From Apricaphanius iberus (lineage: Eukaryota > Chordata > Actinopteri > Cyprinodontiformes > Aphaniidae): 64,000 nucleotides of DNA. Location of the stretch: positions 248,001 through 312,000 of the forward strand of contig JAPXFQ010001402.1 of the NCBI GenBank assembly GCA_028564705.1, read 5' to 3'. The translations under genes and the position numbers were made by a program. The notes beneath the pieces are model-generated. The model was not told the origin of the DNA. It saw only the letters and a list, made by a program, of their open reading frames with translations, and did not search any database. Below, in pieces: positions 24,009 to 34,998 of this stretch. The stretch's first letter is position 1. Each line of letters opens with the position of its first letter.

Positions 24009-24027
24009 TAAGTTATAGATATAGAGA

Positions 24028-24081
<54 letters not shown>

Positions 24082-24096
24082 TAAAGATATATAAAT

Positions 24097-24149
<53 letters not shown>

Positions 24150-24150
24150 C
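23940..24150. repeat. Compound microsatellite (AT)n and (GATA)n
   Basis: Two long TA tracts interrupted by GATA-like units, then about 12 ATAG units at 24100-24148. Confidence 0.97.
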
Positions 24151-25049
24151 TATTTTTTTATTAGTTGAAATGAGGAATGTTCAATGCGGTAAAGATAAGA
24201 TGGTGAGGAGTGTGTGGTTACAAAATTAAATTTGTTAAAACCTACTTATCCTCTTGCAACTTGAGAATTTGTTTTAATAAAAATAACTCTGAATGAAGAA
24301 GGCATTTTTTTTCTTAAAGTTTTATTGTTACAAAAACAAAATGCATGTATTTGTAAGACCCGCAGCCACATTGTAGTAAATAAAAAGCTACTTTGCTACA
24401 ATAAAAAATGATTTTCGGCAGCAGAGACCCTTGTTAGTCTGCTATCATTGCTTCAGAAACAAGGGATAGAAAACAAAAACAAGCCATGTTAGCTTGGAGC
24501 TGAGCAGACGCTCTGGGATACTCAAGCACATCCTAAGGGACCATTAGAAGCACATCAGTCTTACAAAGGGCATCCTCACCAGCTAAAAGGCTGCTTTTAA
24601 ACTACCATTAAAAAGTAATATGTGTTTTTGGAGCACAATGACAGCAGTATTTTTGGGAAAAACTTTTGTATCAGCAACCCACTTGTCAAGCCAGATAAGT
24701 CCTTTACAATGCCTGCGATATTTTAACCACTGAAATTAGCTCAGCAGTTCAATGTACCAAATGCTACAGAATATGCGGGACAAACATTTAAATGTAACAC
24801 TTTAGTTTTTTCTTTCATTTTTCATGAGCTGAACTCAAAGATCTTAAGCATTTTCTAAATACATAAAAGACCCACTACTCTAAATTATTGTCCACAAATT
24901 GTATTAAATCTGTTAGTGAGCGCTTTTCCTTTGCCAAAATAATCATTCTCTCCTCACAGGTGTGGAATATCAAGGTGCTGATTAGACAGCTGGAATATTA
25001 AACGTCTGCCTTAGACCGACCACAATAGAAGGACACTCTAAAATGTGCA
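24151..25049. other. Unassigned sequence
   Basis: No supported gene or named repeat. Confidence 0.45.
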
Positions 25050-25735
25050 GTTTTGCGTTACTGGGCAGACTTGGAGAGGGTCAGAAGACTGGTCAGTATC
25101 TGGTGTGGCTGACATTTGCCTTACCCTAGTGCAACCATCACATATAATTAATCAGGTTGTTAATTGCGGCGTGTGGAATGTTGGTCCACTCCTCTTTAAC
25201 GGCTGTGCGAAGTTGCTGAATATTCACAGGAACTGGAACATGCTGTTGTATTTGCTGACTGAGCAAACTTGCTCATTGGGTAACATGTATGGTGAGTATA
25301 CTGGCCATGCAAGAACTGGAATGTTTTCAGCTTCCAGGAATTCTGTACAGGTCTTTGCAACATGGGGCCGTGCATAGTTATGCTGGAACATGAGGGGACA
25401 GACGTGGATGAATGGCACAGCAATGGGCCTCAGGATCTCTTCACAACATCTCTGCGCTTTCAAGTTGCAACCAATTAAATGTGCCTGTGTTTTTTGTAAA
25501 TCATATTCTCCTGCCCATACTGCAACTTCACTTCCAACATGGGCCACTCGATCAACAATGCATTAGCAAATCTCTCAACTACACAATGCCAGATGTGCTC
25601 ACTGCCAAATATAGATTCATCTGGGAACAGAATGCCTCTCCAATGTGCCGAACACCGTCAAATGTGAGCATTTGCCCACTCAAATCAGTTATGATGACAA
25701 ATCGTAAATGGCCTTTACTTGTATAGTTATTTTTA
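25050..25735 (-). mobile_element. Tc1/mariner transposase remnant, catalytic residues lost
   Basis: The minus strand from 25547 to 25224 encodes blocks of a Tc1-type transposase: VAVWAG, NLKAQRCCEEILRPIAVPF, then QHNYARPHVA where the family has Asp before the Asn/Ala, and LEAENIPVLAWPVYSPYMLP where the family has SPDxxPIE. Thus the second Asp region and the Glu region are altered. Both flanks (25050-25200 and 25550-25735) carry further diverged transposase sequence. No terminal repeats found. Confidence 0.82.
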
Positions 25736-25737
25736 AT

Positions 25738-25850
25738 CTACACTACATTGAGTCATTCACTCATTCACACAAACATTCACATACTGGTGATGGCAAGCTA
25801 CATTGTAGCCACAGCTGCCCTGGGGCACAGTGCAAGAAGGGAGGCTGCTC
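25738..25850 (-). repeat. Degenerate SINE fragment (family B)
   Basis: TCATTCACACAAACATTCACATACTGG ... GCTACATTGTAGCCACAGCTGCCC is the reverse of a common teleost tRNA-SINE 3' half, related to the copies near 30.3 and 40.6 kb. Confidence 0.55.
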
Positions 25851-26267
25851 GCTCGCTCGTTGTTGCAAAGATTTTTCAGATCTTGCCAGAATAATGTGAA
25901 ACTGAAACGTTTTGGTTGCTATGGACGCTGCTACCACCTAGCATAGCTGTGGGGCCCCAGTTTCCAGATAGGACTCCCTTGTGATTTCACTCCATCTGAC
26001 GGATCAAACCCTCGCCCACTACATATCAGAGGTTGATTTGAAATTAATGTTGACAAAGTGACGAGTTACGATCGGATGTGGTTAGAAGAAGAATTTTGAC
26101 TTGCTTGTTGGAATCATTGTTAGCTGTTTAAATATTTTCACTTTGTAAGAATATGGACTGACGTGTTACTTGTGGTGTTAGGCATTATTTCTCTATCTTG
26201 AATTTACACTAAATAGCCAGGCAGTGTTGCACTGATGACGCTAATTATGACATAAACAGTGCTGCAT
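25851..26267. other. Unassigned sequence
   Basis: No supported gene or named repeat. Confidence 0.4.
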
Positions 26268-26312
26268 ACTTGATAATAAGTATAATACCACGTATTATAC
26301 TTATTATCAAGT
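26268..26312. repeat. Perfect 21-bp-arm hairpin
   Basis: Arms 26268-26288 and 26292-26312 are exact reverse complements with the 3-base loop CAC. AT-rich. No flanking transposon end recognised. Confidence 0.95.
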
Positions 26313-26365
26313 TTTTCTCTGCATGGTGGTTAATTAATTGTATTTATATTATTGGAAGTATGCAA

Positions 26366-26367
<2 letters not shown>

Positions 26368-26404
<37 letters not shown>
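26368..26404. repeat. (ATCT)n microsatellite
   Basis: About nine ATCT units. Confidence 0.97.
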
Positions 26405-26454
26405 GTAGGAGAGAGATGATCTGTCAAGCTTTTGTAAGTTTTGAATTGCATGAC

Positions 26455-28446
26455 ACATCACTCTGTACACCTCAGACTTCCAGTATAAGACATAGACCTG
26501 TCATCTGCAGAAATACTCAGACGACTCTGTAAATGTCAGGTGTATCAGAGATGGAGAAGAAGCTGAATACAGAGAGCTGGTGGAGTGCTTTGTGGCATGG
26601 AGTGGAAACAATCTTCTTACCTTAAATGTGAACAAAACAGGATATGATTGTAGATTACAGAAGAAACAGGGATTAGTCAAAGATTGTCTCCATCATGGGA
26701 GAAGAAGTAGAGGTGGTTGAGGAGTACATATGCCTCAGAGTTCACCTGGACTACGGACTGGACTGGAGAATCAACAGTGAAGCCGTCTACAAGAAGGGAC
26801 AGAGCAGACTGTACTTTCTGAGGAAGCTGAGGTCCTTCAAGGTTTGCAGGAAGATGCTGCAAACCTTCTACAAGTCTGTGGTGGAGAGTGTTATCTCTTT
26901 ATCCATCATCTGTTGGGGTAGCAGCATCAGAACCAGGGACTTAAACGGCTCAATAACCTGATAAAGAAGGCTGGTTCTGTTATGGGGACGACTGTGGAAG
27001 ATTTAATTTCATTTAATTTCATTCTTTATTCATTTCAGTCTTGTCATATACTTTTTCACATTATTTCTTGAATAGCTTTACATGAGGTTTCCATGAGTGA
27101 AAAGAAGCACAAAGAAGACAAAGCTTATAATTAGTGCCCCTATCTCCAACCACAACACAAAATATAAATGATGGTTTGATTTGCAATTTACAATGTAACT
27201 TTAATCCACAGGCAGGTAATATTTAAAAAAAAATAAAAATAAATCAATAGAACATTTACGAGTACATGTTTTACATCTACATTACATATTTTGTAACAAT
27301 ATACAAGATTTAACTGTTGTCAATTTTATTAGTTTTTTAAATTGATGAACAGTGAGGGAGTTCTTTACATTCCACAATTTGACTCCTGTCACAGAGATGC
27401 CCATCTGCTTCTGTGTCGTTCTGGCAAAAAGGGAGAGTAAAGTTAAGTTTTCTACCACTGGATGAATTCGATCTGAACTGAAACATGTTTTCTACAGTTT
27501 GAGGTAAAAGAGAATATCTTACTTTATACATTACGATTAATGTTTGTAATTTTATGATGTCTTGTAATTTTAATAATTTAGATTTTATAAATAATTGATT
27601 TGTGTTTTCTCTTCCGTGAGTTTTATGAATAATTCTTATTGCTTTTTTTTGTATTCTAGCCAAAGGTTGGATAGTAGTTGTGTACGTGTTTCCCCAAACT
27701 TCTGAGCAATAAATAAAATAAGGCAGTATTATTGTACAATATAAAACCCTTAAAGCTTTAAAATTCAGAAAATACTTTACTTTGTGAAGAATAGCAATAT
27801 TAGTATAAAATTTCTTTCTAATGCTGTGTACATGGGATTTCCATCTTAGTTTTTCATCCAGTGTCACATCCAAAAATCTTAATTCTGATACCTTTTCAAT
27901 ATTCCGTCCATTTAAAGACAAATGGATATCAACATTTAGATTACAATTTGAAAACACCATGAATTTTGTTTTAGCCACATTAATGATAATTTGTTTTAAT
28001 TAAACCAGTCCTTTATTTTAACCATTTCTTTTTCAATTATTTTGCTCATGTCCTTTAAATTATCTCCTGACAGAAAGAAATTTGTGTCATAAGCAAACAA
28101 TAAAAATTTTAGTATTTCCTGGTGCTTCACATACATCATTTATATACAGAATAAAAAGTTTGGGCCCAACAATGGAACCCTGGAGACAATGATGCAAAGA
28201 AGGATTCTTCATAAAATTATTAAAAAGATTATGGACAACCCTGATCATCCTCTTCATGAGGCTATCCTACATCAACAGAGTATCTTCAGTCGGAGGCTTC
28301 TTCAGTTTCGCTGCAACACAGACCGCTACAGAAAATCCTTTCTCCCCACAGCCATCATGGTCTACAGCAACTCCTTGAAAATGAATTAATAATTAGCTAC
28401 AACAACAATTAATTTCCCTCTGGGATGAATAAAGTATTTTTGAATT
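26455..28446 (+). mobile_element. Rex1/CR1-like LINE 3' half, split by a nested LINE
   Basis: After LYTSD-like and SDDS-like RT blocks (26460-26515), 26695-26961 encodes VEVVEEYICLRVHLDYGLDW, then GQSRLYFLRKLRSFKVC and FYKSVVESVISLSIICWGSS, the RT thumb region. The frame then meets an insertion at 27002. It resumes at 28186 with an RRILHKIIKKIMDNPDHPLH block, the CNTDRYRKSFLPTAI block and a stop, then AATTTCCCTCTGGGATGAATAAAGTATTTTTGAATTG at the 3' end. Two other 3' ends of this family occur at 52672-52955 (minus) and 58936-59102 (plus). 5'-truncated, inactive. Confidence 0.85.
27002..28185 (-). mobile_element. Nested LINE (jockey superfamily type), 5'-truncated
   Basis: A 214-codon frame (27978 to 27337) encodes an RT C-terminal region: LRFLDVTLDEKLRWKSHV, then LRVLYCTIILPYFIYCSEVW and IQKKAIRIIHKTHG. 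Upstream to 28185, frame changes aside, are GSIVGPKLFILYINDV and an AYDTNF block in place of the catalytic A/FADD, so the second Asp is lost. The minus-strand 3' end is AATAAAGAATGAAATTAAATGAAATTAAA. It interrupts the Rex1/CR1-like LINE, so it is younger. The remnant at 54714-55150 belongs to the same clade. Confidence 0.82.
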
Positions 28447-28565
28447 GAATGTGTTCTCTTCTTTGCCACAAAATAGGAGTCTTTCAAGTTTTTGATTTTT
28501 TTTTTAAATAAACTGTATAACATACACATTGCTTAGTGAACAAAACAATGGGATTGAACATTTAT

Positions 28566-31500
28566 TTAGTTTATGGTGTTCTCCTCTTTCACCCACTGTG
28601 GCGGCCAAGTTTTCCCACTGTAATAAAAAGAGTTTGTTATTCATTTAGGTCTTTACATCAGCCATGAATTAAATTCAAAACATGACTAGGTTAAAGGGCA
28701 AAGAGGAACAGCAAGCCACCCCTTCATTCAGTAGGTTTTTATACCTGATAACAGTAAATTGTTTGCCTATGGTCATATTTTGGTTAAGGTTTGTGTATGC
28801 ATTATCTACAGTGTCGCCATTTATTTGAAATCATATACCTCTGTTCTGAAGGTATCCATTGTAAAAGATCACTGCAATTTGTTGCACAATAGTCTTGAAA
28901 ATTTGGTCATGAAAGACCTCCTAAGTCTTTGAAATTTTGTAAATGTCTTTAACCAATGTGTGTTATTTTAGCACCCCAATGTCATCATCTAATCAAAATT
29001 CAATAAAGAAAAATGAAATCCTTGCTCAGAATAAATTGGTGATTATGTCTAACATATGTCTCTTCATTACGGCACTCAAGTTTATCAGCCTTAAGCACCA
29101 AGTATTTTATCAGCATAACTAATAAAATGTACAAATACTGTAAAACTTTAAATAAAAGCTCAGTGCCAACAAATGTCCACCCTCTTACGGGCCTGATGCT
29201 ATAGCACATTTTGATAAATGAAACTCAGTTTCAGTTAGTTGCTTTGCATAGTAGATCACTGTTCCCTCGTGCAGCTTAGCGTGTATGTAGAGGTGGGCGA
29301 TATGAGCAAAAAAAAAAACCTAGATATTTTATTCTTATTTCCCTATAACGATAATGTGACAATATCTTTGACAATGTGATTTTGTTATTTTTCCTTTACA
29401 CAAATGATGCAAAACTTCTTGGTTGCCAGGGTTTATATGGATAGAGAAGGCGCAGGTCCGAACAGCAGCTCTTTTTATTTTTTAAAGTGCTTCACACATC
29501 TTTAGCAAAACATGGTCAACCATATATTAATATTACATTAATGACCAACTTCAAGTAATTCCCAGGCTGCACATAAAACACTGGAGGAGAACACATCAAA
29601 ATAGGTTTGCTCAAAAGTATCAGATTTGTGTACAAAAATAAATAAAATATTGTAATTAAAAATATTCCTCAGAGAAGACAGCATAAAGATGTGGGCCTAA
29701 ACCTACTACACCTATACTCAATATTGAGCTTCAAGTTATTCCCAGGTTGTAGATAAAACATGGGAGAACAAGTCAAAAGAGATACACAGAGTTTACAAGA
29801 ACTATGCAGAGAAAAAGTAGCCACGTGTTAACAAGTAGGCTATTTATTTACTTCAGGTTATGAGCCAAAAACGCCATTCTTTAGGAGACAGTATAAATAC
29901 TCTATAATGTAAAAATGCATATCTTCAAAGTTACTTTGACGATAGTATCGATGACAAGATATATCGCCCACCTCTACATGTATGTTTAAACTTTAGGCAG
30001 CATGCGACATATAATTATTTAGTTTAGATTATAAACAATTATTTCTTCTAGTTAATCTCATGGTACCCACATACACCAAATTATAATCCATTTAGATTTG
30101 AGCAAGAGTTTTGCACAAAATAAATTAAAGATAAGCCACATATAGATGGCTATCCCAAATACAACCCGTTCAGTTAAATGGCTGAAGCAATTGTGGATGT
30201 TAAATTGACTTTCACTTATATAGCGCTTTTATAGTCTCTGGGACCACTAAAAGCACTTTTACAATGTTCATCACTACCACCCTTTTACACACACATTCAT
30301 ATAGGACTTTTTGCAGACAAGCTTTGGAGAATGTATTCCCACGCATTCACACACCCAATGACACACGGTAGTGGTTGGGGGGGGGGAGTGTGGGTTCAGT
30401 GTCTTGCCCGAGGACACTTTGACACAGTGATTCACAGCTGCCCAAAAATACAAGCCAAGGCTATTACTTGAAGTTTTGAAGTACTAAGAATTAGGCTATT
30501 CTAATCAAAACTATGATAAATTGTACATACCAGAGTGAACAGGGCTCCCTCTCCACCAATTTCATTTGGATCCCCTGAAAAAACATCAAAGTTGGGGGTC
30601 ACTTTTAAGGGGTTTCCAGATGGGGTGCTTGCAATTCCACTGAGTACATCTAAGACTTTTAATTATTGTAAAGCTAACCTTCTGCATTTTGCATCGTATC
30701 ACTTTCTTCACACGGTAGTAAGGTTCCCCTTGTTGGATCCCATGGTTACATTCTGAAAGAGCAAAAAAAGTACTTCAGTTTGAGCTCATACATCTTCATC
30801 AATGTATTAAAAATGATTTTGACAGACAACACATGATATATTTATGACTTAAGTATATCTGGCTAAGGCAAAAGATTCACTGTATTTGAAGTCTGATTTG
30901 AAATGGTGATATGTACATTTAGGAAAGCTTAATAACCTTTGGGTGATTGTTCCCCCTCAGTTTCTTCGTTATAGAGATGTCTGAGGCTGAATAATTATTC
31001 TTCTTTTTATTGTTTGCAGACAGATCTGTTGAAATTAAGGAAATGTGTCAGTGAAGAGCTAATATTGAAATGAATACTGGAAAATACTTCAATACCAATA
31101 ACAACTATACAATGTCACATTACAATTGGAAAGATAAATAATAAATAACAATAAAGATAGTATAATCTTTTAAAGGGTAATCACTGAATTACAGACGTGG
31201 ACAAAATTGTTGGTACCCTTCATTAAATAAAAGAAAAACTCATAATCGTCACAGAAATAACTTTAATCTGACAAAAGTAATAATAAATAAAAATTATATA
31301 AATGTTGACGAATGAAAGTCAGACATTGCTTTTCATCCATGCTTCAACGGAATTATTTAAAAAATAAATGCATGAAACAGGCCTGGACAAAAATGATGGT
31401 ACCCCTAGAAAAGAATGAAAATAATGTGACCAAAGGGACATGTTAATCCAAGGTATGTCCACTAATCAGCATCCCAGGTGTCTACAATCCTGTAATCACT

Positions 31501-34500
31501 CAGTGGGCCTATATATAGGACTCCAGGTAGTCACTGTGTTGTTTGGTGACGTGGTGTGTACCACACTCAATATAAACCAGAGGAAGCAAAGGAAAGAGTT
31601 GTCTCAGGAGATGAGAAAGAAAATCATAGACAAGCATGTTAACTGTAAAGGCTATAAGACCATCTCCAAGCAGCTAGATGTTTCTGTGACTACAGCTGCA
31701 CATGTCATTCAGTAATGTACGATCCATGGGACTGTAGCCAACCTCCCTGGACGTGGCTGCAGGAGGAATATTGATGACAGATCAAAGAGACAGATAATCC
31801 AAATGGTAACAAAAGAGCCTAGAAAGACTTCAAAATAGATCCAAGCTGAACTTTATGCTCAAGGAACATCAGTGTCAGATCGGAACATCCTTCGCTGTTC
31901 GAGCCAAAGAGGGCTACATGGGAGACGAACAAGGAGAGGAAAAACCATTAAAAAAACAGACTGGAGTATGCCAAACTACATGCTGACGAGCCACAAAGCT
32001 TTTCGGGGAATGTCCTGTGGACAGATGAGACAAAAATTTAACTTTTTGCCAAGGCACATCAGCTCTATGTTCACAGATGGAAAAATGAAGCATATCTAGA
32101 AAAGAAGACTGTCCCTACTGTGAAACATGGGGGAGGCTCGGTTATGTTCTGGGGCTGATTTGCTGCATCTGACACAGGGTGTCTTGAATCTGTGCAGGGT
32201 ACAATGAAATCTCAAGACTATCAGGGGATTCTAGAGAGAAATGCGCTGGCCAGTGTCAGAAAGCATGGTCTCAGTCACAGGTCACGGGTCTTACAACAGG
32301 AAAATGACCCAAAACACACAGCTAAAAACACCCAAGAAGGGCTAAGAGGAAAACACTGGCCTTCTATGAGCCCTGATCTCAATTCTATTGAGCATCTTTG
32401 GAAGGAGCTGAAACGTGCTGTCTGGAAAAGGCGCCCTTCAAACCGGAAACAACTAGAACAGTTTGCTCATGAGGAGTGGGCCAAAATACCTGCTGAGAGG
32501 TGCAGAAGTCTCATTGACAGTTACAGGAATCATTTGATTGCAGTGATTGCCTCAAAAGGTTGTGCAACCAAATATTAAGTTGTGGGTACCATCATTTTTG
32601 TCCAGGCCTGTTTCATGCATTTATTTTTTAAATAATTCCGTTGAAGCATGGATGAAAAGCAATGTCTGACTTTCATTGGTCAACATTTATATAATTTTTA
32701 TTTATTATTACTTTTGTCAGATTAAAGTTATTTCTGTGACCATTATGAGTTTTTCTTTGATTTAATGGAGGGTACCAACAATTTTGTCCACGTCTGTACA
32801 TGGAAATTGTTTGATCATATGCTGTATGGTCACTTATTTGCTCTATCAAGGGTTATAGTCTACAAGATGTACAAACAGGTGACCAATTGAAGGAAAAGCC
32901 TGGAAGATGAGGGGAACAACAATGAATGTAGTTCCTTCCGCACAGATTACCTATATTTTATAATCTGAATATTGATTGGAGTTTTTCTCTTCCAGACTGA
33001 TAATGCTTCAATTCACATGGCACAGGGTCTCACAGAATGATTTAGTAAGTATGAAGATTCTGTCAATCTGATTCAATGGGTTTTACAAACCCCATTTCCA
33101 ATTAAGCTGGGTCAACTGTAAAACTAAAATAAAAACATAATACAACAGTTTGCTAATCAACCCATATTAAATTTAATACGCTACAAAGACAAGGCATTTA
33201 ATCTTCAAACTGAAAAACGTTATTGTTTTTAAGATAATATTTACTCATTTTTTATTTGAGGCCTGCGACATACTCCTAAAAACCTGGGACAGAATCAAGA
33301 CTGGAATGTTTGGAACATTACACAGGTGAACAGGTTCATTGTAAACATGTGATATCTTGTTTTTGTTGTTTTGTATTATATATTATTCATTGAATATAGG
33401 AACATCACTGGAATAGGGCTTTGTATTATCATAAGGGACCTAATTTATAAATGTATAAACACATATAAACAAACTGATACATAAGAAACGAATTATGATG
33501 ACAGAAATACACACTCCCCACAGAATATGAAATCTTGCAAAGTTATACCATATTTTGAGTTGATTATCGTTTAACAGATACCAGCATAAGATGTGAATTG
33601 TTATAGCCATGTATTTTGATGTGTGTGTCTGTGTGGACATAGTAAGCTTGTCCATATACACAGTAGACTGAAGTGAATTACATACAGCTAAAAATTAAGC
33701 ACAAAACACCTACAGCAGACTTTGGATTTGCAACAGTTCTTTCCATCATCATCAGTCCCTGCATAGACTAAAGTTGTTCTGGTAGCACATTGTGGCCTAT
33801 ACCACCGCAGTAATTCACTTGCCAAAAGTTTGTTTTTGCTGCTGCATCTGTCAATCATCCTGTCAGAATTTTGAAACGTTATATTTCCCTTAAGTAATAT
33901 TTGAAAGGCAAGTTATTCAGACCTACGTATTACAGTAGTCACTGGTATAAAACCTCAGAAGTCACCTCACACTAATCAGTCACTAGACTTTTTTTCCCAA
34001 ATGTAAATACATTTCTTCATTTAGAGTATTATTTTATTTTAAGATAGACAGATTACATGTTTAACCCGGTTATCATGTATACCGTGATTAAACAACACAA
34101 AACGACTACCAATTCAATCATGATTTATTTGAATATATCAGCAGAACGTACCGCGTTTCTGCTGAGGTGGTTCTGTGGTGGGCTGGATTGCGGACTGGAT
34201 GGTGGGCTGGATGGCAGACTGGATGGTGGGCTGGATGGGAGGACTGGTGGTGGGCTGGATGGCGGATTGGATGGTGGGCTGGATGGGAGGACTGGTGGTG
34301 GGCTGCTGGTAAGTACAACCTCAATGGTAAGAAAAAAAGGAAATTATTAACCTCCTGTAATAAGAACAAATGCCCCCTTTTTCTAGCAGTGAGTGTGCTC
34401 CATAAGGAAATACCAAGAACATTCCCAAATGTAATTGTTGTGCCACATTTCTTTTTATATTGACTGTAGAGTAAGATTTTAAATTATCACACACACTTAC

Positions 34501-34998
34501 CATTAATAAACATTTCAAAGAGAGGCTTCATCCTGTCAAGGCATTTTTCCAAATGATCTGACAGCTGCCATTTCGACTGGAGGATTTGTGCGGACCATGT
34601 TTTCTGGTTCTTCCTTTTCCTGCCAATCAAAACTATGGTCTTGTACCCTAATGTGTTTAACTTTTCTACCTAAAAATAAAGATATATATTATATAATGTA
34701 TACAGAAATATAGGTAATTATAAATTTCTCTAACATTGTGGGCTGTAATTATGTAAATAATAACTACGGAAGTTAAACACATACCAACACAGATGCCTCA
34801 TCAATAACATACAAGGTGGTTTGTATTTTTTTTAACATTTTTCAACCACGTCTCCTTCCTGGCCTCAAATTTCTGAAGTTTTTTTGCCAGTCGTTGCTTC
34901 CTTGGCTGCACTGACTGGCAATATTTACAAATTTTGGTGGCCACACCAATAACTGCTTTACAGCTCATGCAGGTTGCCGTTGTTGACCCTCGTGGCAT
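28566..34998 (-). CDS. Spliced gene: zinc-ribbon, Q/P/T-repeat linker and CxxC C-terminal domain; unrecognised function
   Basis: At least seven minus-strand exons with good GT/AG sites: 34998-34785, 34669-34501, 34319-34152, 30986-30937, 30752-30679, 30574-30531, 28617-28566 (stop TAA overlapping AATAAA). Exon 1 starts MPRGSTTATCMSCKAVIG and has CX2C-X12-CX2C, a zinc ribbon, then a basic helix. Exon 2 (VEKLNTLGYKTIVLIGRKRK) joins in phase. Exon 3 encodes QPTTSPPIQPTIQSAIQ repeats. Exons 5-8 join in phase into LYNEETEGEQSPKECNHG, EPYYRVKKVIRCKMQKG and REPCSLCGKTWPPQWVKEEN. Phases do not close between exons 3 and 5, so an exon is missing or unseen; a 33.87-33.72 kb open block might be it but does not fit in phase. 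Exon 1 has one frameshift in an A8 run (34824-34831). I recall similar architectures in uncharacterised teleost proteins, possibly transposon-linked; no function is claimed. Confidence 0.55.
29288..29976. mobile_element. hAT-type MITE in an intron, 8-bp target duplication
   Basis: 689 bp with 16-bp terminal inverted repeats TAGAGGTGGGCGATAT / ATATCGCCCACCTCTA, flanked by CGTGTATG (29280-29287) and CATGTATG (29977-29984), 7 of 8 matching. An internal block (CTTCAAGTAATTCCCAGGCTG near 29543) is repeated near 29730 (CTTCAAGTTATTCCCAGGTTG). No coding capacity. It lies in the last intron of the spliced gene. Confidence 0.85.
30205..30430 (-). repeat. tRNA-derived SINE family B, minus
   Basis: Reverse of the teleost repeat whose 3' end reads AGCGCTTT...GCGCTATATAAGT. 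It contains the CAGTGTCTTGCCCGAGGACACTTTGACAC block. Degenerate, in the last intron of the spliced gene. Confidence 0.6.
31192..32796 (+). mobile_element. Complete Tc1-like transposon with IR/DR ends
   Basis: 1605 bp, flanked by TA at 31190-31191 and 32797-32798. Ends CAGACGTGGACAAAATTGTTGGTACCC and its reverse are inverted repeats. A second, inner copy of the motif (CTGGACAAAAATGATGGTACCC at about 31383 and its reverse near 32590) forms the double direct-repeat pattern of Sleeping Beauty-type elements, with inverted repeats of about 215 bp. The transposase gene between is frame-broken. It sits in an intron of the minus-strand gene, antisense to it. Confidence 0.95.
31440..32578 (+). pseudogene. 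Tc1-like transposase, broken by stops and frameshifts
   Basis: N-terminal helix-turn-helix: RKELSQEMRKKIIDKHV ... TISKQLDVSVTTAAHVIQ (31590-31715). A second DNA-binding part and GRRTRRGK follow in the same or shifted frames. The first catalytic Asp block (WTDE-type) near 32020 is frame-disturbed. The C-terminal 128 codons (32192-32578) are intact: QQENDPKHTAKN with the second Asp, MSPDLNSIEHLWKELKRAV with the Glu (34 residues apart), and the usual end HLIAVIASKGCATKY. In-frame stops at 31713, about 31836 and 32100 and at least two frameshifts inactivate it. About 340 residues is the family norm. Confidence 0.92.
32799..34150. other. Intron-like sequence with a possible unplaced exon
   Basis: Mostly unassigned AT-rich DNA. 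On the minus strand, 33870 to 33716 has an acceptor-like TTCTGACAG, a 50-codon open frame (RCSSKNKLLASELLRWYRP ... GKNCCKSKVCC) and a donor-like AG/GTGTTT. Its phase does not join the flanking exons, so I do not include it in the gene. Confidence 0.35.
34180..34310 (-). repeat. Coding minisatellite, 12-bp and 24-bp units
   Basis: Units like GGACTGGATGGT / GGGCTGGATGGC (plus strand) repeat about ten times. Because the unit is a multiple of three, all frames stay open. In the frame joined by splicing it encodes IQPTIQSAIQPTTSPP-type repeats of the minus-strand gene. Confidence 0.85.

Noticed and set aside
24100..24150. CRISPR-like array of short repeats
   Set aside because: Simple (GATA)n microsatellite without spacers, in a vertebrate genome.
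30526..30666. Alternative long exon reading LDVLSGIASTPSGNPLKV ... EGALFTL
   Set aside because: It is open, but would need a 22-base intron before it; the 44-base exon 30574-30531 joins both neighbours in phase and gives the CSLCGKTWPPQW end.
33716..33870. Exon 4 of the zinc-ribbon gene
   Set aside because: Open frame and splice-like edges exist, but its phase does not join exon 3, so it stays unplaced.
34118..34369. AHHQSSHPAHH-type repeat protein
   Set aside because: This is another frame of the minisatellite; the acceptor at 34320 selects the PTIQSAIQ frame in phase with exon 2.
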